In this document: in pieces, positions 1-4,709 of the stretch | How positions within the stretch are numbered: the first letter of the stretch is position 1 | How the letters are laid out: every line of letters begins with the position of its first letter | Translations under genes and position numbers: made by a program | Assembly: GCA_964471535.1 (NCBI GenBank) | Contig: CAYYHA010000262.1 | Span: 1-5,534, forward strand | Direction: 5' to 3' | DNA from: CAYYHA01 sp964471535 | Lineage (GTDB): Bacteria; Myxococcota; Myxococcia; SLRQ01 | DNA length: 5,534 nucleotides | The notes under the pieces: generated by a model | What the model saw: only the letters and a program-made list of their open reading frames with translations | What the model was told of the DNA's origin: nothing | Database searches by the model: none

Positions 1-318
1 GCCCTCGCCGAGGCCGACCTCTTCGTCAGCGCCAGCCTGTGGGAGAGCTTCGGCATGGCCGCCGACGAGGCGCTGGCCCACGGCCTGCCCGTCGTCTGCA
101 CCACCGGAGGCGCCCTGCCCGAGACGGTGCCCGCGGCGGCAGGGCGCCACGTGCCCCCCGGGGACGCAGTGGCGCTCGCCGAGGCCATCGCGCACCTCCT
201 CACCCATCCCGAGGAGGCGGCCGCGGCGGCGGCGGCCGCACGGCGCCACGCCGAGACCCGCTACGGATGGATCGACGCGGCACGCGCCCTCTTGCGTCAC
301 CTCGACGGCGGCGTGTAG
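1..318 (+). CDS. Glycosyltransferase family 4 (C-terminal part)
   Basis: This is the last 105 codons of a gene that begins before the window. The visible part matches the C-terminal Rossmann half of GT-B glycosyltransferases of family GT4 (Glycos_transf_1), which bind the nucleotide-sugar donor. The E-x7-E motif is seen as E15 (LWESFG) and E23 (ADEA) of the visible part, followed by HGLPVV, a GG loop and LPETV, the usual order in this family. A short Ala-rich helix (AAAAAAAARR) and a final helix then close the fold. The acceptor cannot be read from this fragment. The gene runs convergently into the pterin synthase homologue, and its last 22 bp (297-318) overlap that gene's 3' end. The protein is probably cytosolic or at the inner membrane face. 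The family call is firm; the substrate is unknown. Confidence 0.9.
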   Translation, partial: ALAEADLFVSASLWESFGMAADEALAHGLPVVCTTGGALPETVPAAAGRHVPPGDAVALAEAIAHLLTHPEEAAAAAAAARRHAETRYGWIDAARALLRHLDGGV

Positions 319-677
319 GCGGCCCAGGCGTCGGGCGCCTCCCACAGGCGCACCTGAAGCCCGTCGAGCCCCTCCGGGTCGAAGGATTCGAGCAAACGCT
401 CGGTGAAGAGGCGGACGAAGTGCTCGAGGCTCGGGTTGAGCCCCTCGAACTCGGGGAGATCGTTGAGCGTTCTCTCCTCGTAGCGGCGGACCGTCCGCTC
501 GAGCGCCTCCTTCACCGCATCGATGTCCACTAGGAAACCGTGCGCATCCAGGCGCCGGCCGCGAAGGCGAAGCTCCACCCGGTAGTGGTGGGAGTGACGC
601 TCGTTCTCCCGTCCGAAGTCGCCTCCGACGAGGAAGTGCTGGGCGATGAAGTCCCGCACGACGGCAAGCTCGTACAT
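297..677 (-). CDS. 6-pyruvoyl/6-carboxy-tetrahydropterin synthase family protein with Cys-to-Glu active site
   Basis: This 126-residue protein has the size of the PTPS/QueD (COG0720) family, whose members act on 7,8-dihydroneopterin triphosphate in queuosine, biopterin or folate routes. The three zinc-ligand histidines are visible: H14 (FIAQHF) and H28/H30 (RHSHHY). So are the GFLVDI strand-turn, the TLND motif (70-73), NPSLE (81-85) and the pterin-anchoring Glu near the end (E113, LWEAP). Two QueD catalytic positions differ. The Cys of CxxxHGH is E24 (E-N-E-R-H-S-H), and the Asp-His pair before LND is Glu-Glu (66-YEER). Canonical QueD activity is therefore doubtful. The Glu substitution recalls PTPS-III enzymes that replace FolB in folate synthesis, but the second substitution argues for caution. 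I chose the ATG at 677 because the family's first strand starts there and GAGGTG lies 5 nt upstream (683-688). It is the second gene after the dehydrogenase, 46 nt apart, and probably co-transcribed with it. Confidence 0.85.
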   Translation of the reverse strand: MYELAVVRDFIAQHFLVGGDFGRENERHSHHYRVELRLRGRRLDAHGFLVDIDAVKEALERTVRRYEERTLNDLPEFEGLNPSLEHFVRLFTERLLESFDPEGLDGLQVRLWEAPDAWAAYTPPSR

Positions 678-723
678 GGCTGCACCTCGTTTCACGTCCT
701 GTTCAGACGCATGTCCCGAACGG

Positions 724-1689
724 TCACGTATATCGGATGAGCACGGCGAGCCGCTCCGGATCGCCGCGCACGATGGCTTCGTAGGCTTGGGCGGCACGCT
801 CGATGGGAACGCGGTGCGTGACCAGCGATGCCACGGGAAGCTCGGAGAGGAGCCGAAGTGCCAGCGCCAGGCGCCGGGCGGGGGTCCACCTGCCGGAGAG
901 CCGGGGCGCGATCCGGCTCACCTGGCTGGACAGGAGCGCGATGCGCCCGCGGTGGAAGTGCGTACCGAAGCCCAGGGTGGCGCGGCGGGTGCCGTACCAG
1001 GAGCCCACCACGACGCGTCCTTCGTCGCCACACGCGGCAACCGCCGTCTCCAGAGCCTCGGGCCGGCCGGAGACCTCGAAGACGAGATCCGCGTCGAGCC
1101 CGGCCGCCTCCTCGGGATGCCGAGTCTCCGCAGCGCCGAGGTCGAGGGCGCGCTCGCGGCGGCAATCCACCGGGTCGATACCCACCACCTCGACGCCCAC
1201 GATACGGTTCAACAGCGCCGTCGCGAGGAGGCCGACCACGCCCAAGCCGACCACCGCCACCCGCTCACCCGGCAGCACTCCGGCATCCATGATCAGTGAG
1301 AGCGCCGTCTCCACCTGCGGGAGGAAGACGGCCGCATCGTGCGACAGATGCGGTCCGATGGGGACGAGGTCCTCGCGCCGCACCACGAAACGGCTCTGGT
1401 GGGGATGGAAGGCGAAAACCGCTTCCCCGCTGTCCTCGATGCGTCCCGCCACCGCGTACCCGTAGCGCACAGGCCAGCGTACGCGGCCGCCGAGGGCCGG
1501 CAGGGAGGCATCGAGGGGCACGTCCGCCTCGACCTCTCCCCGATAGAGGAGCCCCTCGGTTCCGGCGCTGATGAGGGAGCACTCGGCTGCCACCACCACC
1601 TCACCGTCCCCTGGCCGGCCGACGGGCACCTCGACCACCCGGCACTGCCCTGGTGCCGTGAACTCCACCGCTCGGGCCAACTGCGCCAT
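724..1689 (-). CDS. Zinc-independent medium-chain dehydrogenase, BchC-like
   Basis: A complete 321-residue medium-chain dehydrogenase/reductase. The N-terminal GroES-like part contains S-L-I-S-A-G-T-E (38-45), where classical alcohol dehydrogenases have GxCGTD with the zinc Cys, and R-Y-G-Y-A-V-A-G (75-82), where they have the GHE zinc His. Both catalytic zinc ligands are therefore replaced, and the four-Cys structural zinc lobe is also absent. The Rossmann half has G-L-G-V-V-G-L (148-154) and an acidic end of the second strand (GID, D172), which suggests NAD(H). The SAGTE motif resembles BchC-type dehydrogenases, but nothing here points to bacteriochlorophyll synthesis. The start at 1689 is supported by a GGAG-type Shine-Dalgarno (1691-1700). 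It is the first gene of a two-gene minus-strand unit with the pterin synthase homologue, so an oxidoreduction on a pterin-derived side chain is possible (inference). The substrate is unknown. Confidence 0.88.
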   Translation of the reverse strand: MAQLARAVEFTAPGQCRVVEVPVGRPGDGEVVVAAECSLISAGTEGLLYRGEVEADVPLDASLPALGGRVRWPVRYGYAVAGRIEDSGEAVFAFHPHQSRFVVRREDLVPIGPHLSHDAAVFLPQVETALSLIMDAGVLPGERVAVVGLGVVGLLATALLNRIVGVEVVGIDPVDCRRERALDLGAAETRHPEEAAGLDADLVFEVSGRPEALETAVAACGDEGRVVVGSWYGTRRATLGFGTHFHRGRIALLSSQVSRIAPRLSGRWTPARRLALALRLLSELPVASLVTHRVPIERAAQAYEAIVRGDPERLAVLIRYT

Positions 1690-1763
1690 GCCCCTCCCCT
1701 GCGGGCCACTCCGCCGTTCGTCAAGGGCTGCTGTGTGGACGAGGGGGGTGGTAGCGTCAGCGC
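1690..1763. promoter_or_regulatory. Divergent intergenic region, probable promoters for both transcription units
   Basis: This 74-bp gap separates the divergent starts of the dehydrogenase (-) and DUF432 (+) genes, so promoters for both units are expected here or just inside the genes. The minus strand carries the dehydrogenase Shine-Dalgarno (1691-1700). A TTGACG hexamer is present on the minus strand (1719-1724), but no convincing -10 box follows at the right spacing. No clear operator is visible. Confidence 0.35.
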
Positions 1764-2567
1764 ATGTCGACCCTTCGCCCCTGGTGGGGAACCGTGACGG
1801 TGCCCCTCGGCGAGACCTGCCGCGTGGTGATAGGCCCGCTGACCCTCTTCGCCCGCCGCACTCCTGGACTGTGGGAGCTCGCCGCGACGCAGGACCGCGA
1901 CCCCTTCGTGGACACCGTCACCGGGCCGGAACCGGTGGACGCCGACCCCGCGGAGGTGCCCGGGTACCGGCGCATCGCCTGCGAGGGCGACGCAGCGGAG
2001 ATCACCCTCACCCCCCGCACCGCGGATCGGCCGGTCATCTCCCGTCCCGAGCACCCCTTCGTCCTCCCCCGCCGGCAGTCGGTGGTGGTCTACCTCTCCA
2101 CGCCGGTATGGCTGTCGGCCTCCGCCGGCGGGACCGAGCTCGTCGAGATCCCCTGCTACCGCCCCTCGGACACCTGGTTCGGTCCGAGTCCCCGAGAGGG
2201 GGAGCTGTGCTACGCCTCGCGGGCCTTCTACCGCACCCATCTCGATGCGGCGCAGCGGTTGCCCCACCGTCTGTACACCGAGGTGGAGATTCGCAACGAG
2301 GCCGGCGACGCACTGCAGCTCGAGCGGCTGAATCTACCCGCGCCCTACTTCTCCGTCTTCGCGGCGGCGGACGCATCGCTCTGGACCGAGCGCCTGTGCT
2401 ACGTGCGGGAAGGGGATGGAGACATGGCGCCGGCGCGCATCGATCCGACGCCACCCAAGACGCTCGGGGAGACGACACCCGTGTCGTCACCCCGGCAGCG
2501 GCACCAGGAAGCCCTGTGGGTGCGCGCCTTCTCCTCCTTGGTAGACACGGGCTGGCTACGGTGGTGA
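1764..2567 (+). CDS. DUF432 family protein, partner of MscS channel gene
   Basis: A 267-residue protein that I assign to the DUF432 family from its overall pattern: a W-G-T/G-x-L start, a central PVWLSA segment, an E-I-P-C-Y-R-P-S-D-T-W-F-G motif (about 128-140), and later the RLYTEVEIRN and PAPYFSVFA strands. It looks like a soluble, mostly beta protein; I see no signal peptide or membrane segment. The family has no established biochemical role, but its genes are often found next to mechanosensitive channel genes, as here. The start is well defined because an in-frame TAG lies at 1752-1754, only 12 nt upstream, although the Shine-Dalgarno (GAGGGGGG, 1741-1748) is rather far away. The stop lies 5 nt before the ATG of the MscS gene, so the two are almost certainly translated from one message. 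A regulatory or accessory role for the channel is inference. Confidence 0.8.
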   Translation: MSTLRPWWGTVTVPLGETCRVVIGPLTLFARRTPGLWELAATQDRDPFVDTVTGPEPVDADPAEVPGYRRIACEGDAAEITLTPRTADRPVISRPEHPFVLPRRQSVVVYLSTPVWLSASAGGTELVEIPCYRPSDTWFGPSPREGELCYASRAFYRTHLDAAQRLPHRLYTEVEIRNEAGDALQLERLNLPAPYFSVFAAADASLWTERLCYVREGDGDMAPARIDPTPPKTLGETTPVSSPRQRHQEALWVRAFSSLVDTGWLRW

Positions 2568-2572
2568 TCGCC

Positions 2573-3433
2573 ATGGAGGCTCTCGTCGAGACGGTGCAGC
2601 GTTACGCGAGCCTGGAGCAGCTCGCCCCCCTGCTCCGTGCGCTCGCCGCCCTGCTCATCGCGCTCCTCCTCTCCCGCCTGGTGCGGCGGGCGGGCCGTAC
2701 GGGCAACGGCGCCGCTTCCCCGAGACAGGTCGCACTCTTACGCTCCCTGGGAAGCTGGCTCGTCCTCGGCCTCGGTGCCGCCTGGGCGCTCCGGGAGCTG
2801 GGCTTCGATCTCGCTGCGCTGCTCGGCGCCGCCGGGCTCCTCTCGGTGGCGGTGGGCTTCGCCGCTCAGACCTCGGTCTCCAACCTCATCAGCGGCGTCT
2901 TCCTCCTCCTCGAGCGTCCCTTCGCAATCGGCGACGTGGTCGAGATCGACGGCACGCAGGGGGAGGTGGTCTCGGTCGATCTGATGTCGGTGAAGATCCG
3001 GCGCTTCGACAACCTGATGGTCCGCATCCCCAACGAGACGATGCTGAAGTCGAAGCTCTCCAACCTCACCCACTACCCCATCCGCCGCTACGACCTGAAC
3101 TTCGGCGTGGCCTATGCCACCGACCTCGAGCGGCTGCGCGAGACTCTGCTCGCCGTCGCCGAGGCCAACCCACTGTGCTTGAGCGAGCCGCCCCCGCTCA
3201 TCATCTTCACCGGGTTTGCCGACTCGGCGGTGACGGTGCAGTTCTCCACGTGGTGCCGCACCGATCGCTTCCTCGAACTCATCAACAGCATCACCGTCGA
3301 GGTGAAGGAGGCGCTCGACGCCGCCGGCATCGAGATCCCCTACCCGCAGCGCACGGTGCACCTGAAGGGCCCACTGCCCCCGTCCGCCACCGGCGTGGTG
3401 GGCGCCGCCGCCCGGTCCGAAGCCGAGGCCTAG
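2573..3433 (+). CDS. Small-conductance mechanosensitive channel, MscS family
   Basis: This 286-residue inner-membrane protein is the size of E. coli MscS and should open under membrane tension to release solutes during hypo-osmotic shock. Two N-terminal hydrophobic helices (about 19-37 and 59-75) are followed by a pore-lining TM3 rich in Ala and Gly (about 80-115) with the family signature GFAAQTSVSNLISGVFLLLE. Next come RPFAIGDVV and the beta domain, including V-R-I-P-N-E (150-155), then the alpha/beta vestibule domain ending at about residue 265 and a short low-complexity tail. The ATG at 2573 gives the expected N-terminus. In-frame GTG codons at 2561 and 2564 are alternatives that would overlap the DUF432 stop. 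GGTGGTG just upstream could act as ribosome binding site, and translational coupling to DUF432 is likely. The gene converges on the selenoprotein candidate with only 13 nt between stop codons. Confidence 0.95.
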   Translation: MEALVETVQRYASLEQLAPLLRALAALLIALLLSRLVRRAGRTGNGAASPRQVALLRSLGSWLVLGLGAAWALRELGFDLAALLGAAGLLSVAVGFAAQTSVSNLISGVFLLLERPFAIGDVVEIDGTQGEVVSVDLMSVKIRRFDNLMVRIPNETMLKSKLSNLTHYPIRRYDLNFGVAYATDLERLRETLLAVAEANPLCLSEPPPLIIFTGFADSAVTVQFSTWCRTDRFLELINSITVEVKEALDAAGIEIPYPQRTVHLKGPLPPSATGVVGAAARSEAEA

Positions 3434-3446
3434 GGCCCGAGCCGGA

Positions 3447-3989
3447 TCAGGGCGCCGCACCGGCGGCCGGGAGCGCGGCGAGCACTGCCGCCACCTCCGG
3501 GTGGTCGCCTGCCACCTCCGAGACGTAGTGGAGGGCGATTGTGTCGTCGGGCAGGATCACCAGGACCCCCCCCTGCTGCCACGGATCCCCTTGCACCGCG
3601 GTCTGGCGGAACCCCCGCCGGCGCGCGCGGAGCGCGTTCTTGAGCACCCGCGGCGAGAAGGTGGAGGCGGCGCCCCGCTTGAGCCCCGCCGCCTCGTAGG
3701 CGCGCCGGCTGGGATCCACGTAGAGCGGAAAGGGCAGCCCCTGCTCCTCTTGGAAGGCGCGGGCCATCGCCTCGGTGCCGCTGCCCACCGCCGCCAGTGC
3801 GGCCCCTCGGGCGCGAATCTCCTCGTACGCGTCACGCAACTGCGCGACCTGCTCCCGGCAGAACAGTCACCCGAAGTGGCGCACGAAGGCAAGCACCAGG
3901 GGCTGCTGCCGCCACAGGCTGCCCAGGGCGACGGGCTGCCCCTCGAGGTCGAACACGGTCTGATCGGCCAGGGTGCGAGCGTCTTTCAT
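3447..3989 (-). CDS. Peroxiredoxin-like selenoprotein (AhpC-TSA_2 / PRXL2 / SelU-like), Sec at residue 41
   Basis: Read from the ATG at 3989, the frame gives 40 residues, a UGA at 3869-3867, then 139 more residues to the stop at 3449-3447, 180 in all. The product has a thioredoxin fold: an opening strand region (TVFDLEGQPVAL), LVLAFVRHFG leading into the redox motif, a helix (REQVAQLRDAYEEIRARG), a strand (ALAAVGSG), L-P-F-P-L-Y-V-D-P-S-R, R-A-Y-E-A-A-G-L, and a late GGVLVILPDD strand pair. This pattern is that of AhpC-TSA_2 proteins, relatives of eukaryotic PRXL2A and fish selenoprotein U, whose motif is F-G-C-x-x-C. Here it is F-G-U-L-F-C, the UGA replacing exactly the first Cys, with C44 as likely resolving Cys. 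A hairpin (3831-3848) has bacterial SECIS geometry. The likely role is a cytosolic thiol/selenol oxidoreductase or peroxide reductase. The alternative is a pseudogene with one nonsense mutation; the exact position, the lack of any other lesion and the hairpin argue against it. Confidence 0.85.
3831..3848 (-). promoter_or_regulatory. Candidate bacterial SECIS hairpin
   Basis: On the mRNA this reads GUCGCGC-AGUU-GCGUGAC: seven consecutive pairs (one G-U wobble) closing a 4-nt loop with G as its second base. There are 25 nt between the UGA and the loop. Bacterial SECIS elements, bound by SelB, are described as a hairpin within the coding region with a small loop, a G among the first two loop bases, and about 16-37 nt from UGA to loop; this one meets all three. 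It lies inside the coding frame, so it also encodes protein. The pairing is read by eye with no folding energy. Confidence 0.65.
3849..3866 (-). other. Second, UGA-proximal hairpin
   Basis: Directly after the UGA the mRNA reads CUGUUC-UGCCGG-GAGCAG, which can form six pairs (one G-U wobble) around a 6-nt loop. It abuts the candidate SECIS hairpin with no gap, so the two could stack. Its loop is only 6 nt from the UGA, too close for a standard bacterial SECIS, and a ribosome with UGA in the A site would probably unwind it. It may be a lower part of the element, or chance in GC-rich coding sequence. Confidence 0.35.
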
Positions 3990-4037
3990 CCCCCGAGATC
4001 TTGCACCGCTCGCGTCTCTTTGCCACCCATCGGGTCG
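3990..4037. promoter_or_regulatory. Short divergent intergenic region
   Basis: This 48-bp gap lies between the divergent starts of the selenoprotein candidate (-) and the DUF938 methyltransferase (+). Promoters for both are expected here or in the neighbouring 5' coding ends. It is less GC-rich than the flanking genes, with TTGCAC (4001-4006) and TCTCTTTG, but I see no complete -35/-10 pair, and no strong Shine-Dalgarno for either gene. Confidence 0.3.
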
Positions 4038-4661
4038 ATGAAGCAGCACGCCCCCGCCGCCGAGCGCAACAAGGGCCCGCTCCTCGAGGTCCTGCGGCGG
4101 CTGCTTCCCGCCCGGGGGCTCGTCCTCGAGGTGGCGAGCGGCACCGGACAGCACGCGGTCCATTTCGCCCGCGCGCTGCCGGGGCTGCGCTTTCAGCCAA
4201 GCGACGTGGACCCGGCGGCGCTCGCGAGCATCCAGGCCTACCGCGAGGAAGCGGGGCTCGAGAACCTGGCCCCGCCGCTACGCCTCGACGTGCGCGAGAC
4301 TCCGTGGCCCCTCGACCACGCCGATGCGCTCGTGTGCATCAACCTCCTCCACATCGCACCCTGGGAGGTGACCGTCGCCCTCTTCCGCGGCGCCGCGGCG
4401 ATCCTGCCGCCGGGGGCACCCCTTCTCACCTACGGCCCCTACCGCCGCGACGGCCGACACACCGCGCCCTCCAACGCCGACTTCGACGCCGCGCTCCGCG
4501 CGCGAAACCCGGCTTGGGGCGTGCGGGACCTCGAGGCGGTGGTGGAGATCGCCCGCGACCACGGCTTCGATTGGGAGGAGGCCATCCCCATGCCCGCCAA
4601 CAACTTCACCCTGCGCTTCCACCGCGCGCGGCCGGTGGCGGCCAGCGCGCCGCCTCGGTGA
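4038..4661 (+). CDS. DUF938 family class I SAM-dependent methyltransferase
   Basis: This 207-residue protein has the hallmarks of the DUF938 family (METTL26 in animals). It opens with A-A-E-R-N-K-G-P-L-L-E-V-L (7-19), a family-specific start, followed by the SAM-binding motif I, V-L-E-V-A-S-G-T-G-Q-H-A (about 29-40). The acidic loop QPSDVDP comes after it, then a motif IV-like A-L-V-C-I-N-L-L-H-I-A-P-W and the family-typical L-L-T-Y-G-P-Y, and SNADFDAALRARNPAWGVRD and PANNFTL near the C-terminus. These match the family in order and total length. It should be a cytosolic methyltransferase; the substrate is not known for the family. The ATG at 4038 is chosen because the conserved AERNK segment follows almost at once. 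No strong Shine-Dalgarno is visible. It is divergent from the selenoprotein candidate and followed 48 nt later by a secreted protein gene. Confidence 0.9.
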   Translation: MKQHAPAAERNKGPLLEVLRRLLPARGLVLEVASGTGQHAVHFARALPGLRFQPSDVDPAALASIQAYREEAGLENLAPPLRLDVRETPWPLDHADALVCINLLHIAPWEVTVALFRGAAAILPPGAPLLTYGPYRRDGRHTAPSNADFDAALRARNPAWGVRDLEAVVEIARDHGFDWEEAIPMPANNFTLRFHRARPVAASAPPR

Positions 4662-4689
4662 ATTTGCGCGCCCCGACCCCGTCTCCTCC

Positions 4690-4702
4690 GACCTCCGAGG
4701 TC
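4690..4702. promoter_or_regulatory. 13-bp perfect dyad over the ribosome binding site of the secreted protein gene
   Basis: GACCTC-C-GAGGTC is a perfect inverted repeat, and its right arm contains the GAGG (4697-4700) that is the likely Shine-Dalgarno for the ATG at 4710. As RNA, a GACC/GGUC stem with a 5-nt loop could partly hide that site; as DNA it could be a small operator. A chance origin is quite possible in such GC-rich sequence. Confidence 0.25.
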
Positions 4703-4709
4703 CACACCC

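Noticed and set aside
218..240. GCG/GCC-rich short repeat
   Set aside because: It is simply the codons of an Ala-rich helix in the glycosyltransferase, not an independent repeat element.
678..797. N-terminal extension of the pterin synthase homologue up to 797
   Set aside because: It would overlap the dehydrogenase 3' end, adds 40 residues not typical for the family, and a good Shine-Dalgarno precedes the ATG at 677.
1719..1724. TTGACG on the minus strand as a -35 box for the dehydrogenase operon
   Set aside because: No -10-like hexamer follows at 16-18 nt; the downstream sequence is G-rich and is the ribosome binding site.
1571..2572. Long N-terminal extension of the MscS frame (open from 1571)
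   Set aside because: The extension is an Arg/Pro-rich shadow of the DUF432 gene; MscS proteins of this class start near the first membrane helix, at 2573.
3501..4037. N-terminal extension of the methyltransferase frame
   Set aside because: It lies antisense to the peroxiredoxin-like gene and has no recognisable domain; the DUF938 start motif follows directly after the ATG at 4038.
3447..4163. Two separate minus-strand genes or a pseudogene (3867-4163 and 3447-3839)
   Set aside because: Both parts are in the same frame, divided by a single UGA in the middle of a conserved redox motif. The upstream part begins with 58 codons that overlap the methyltransferase gene and show no family similarity; the true start is at 3989.
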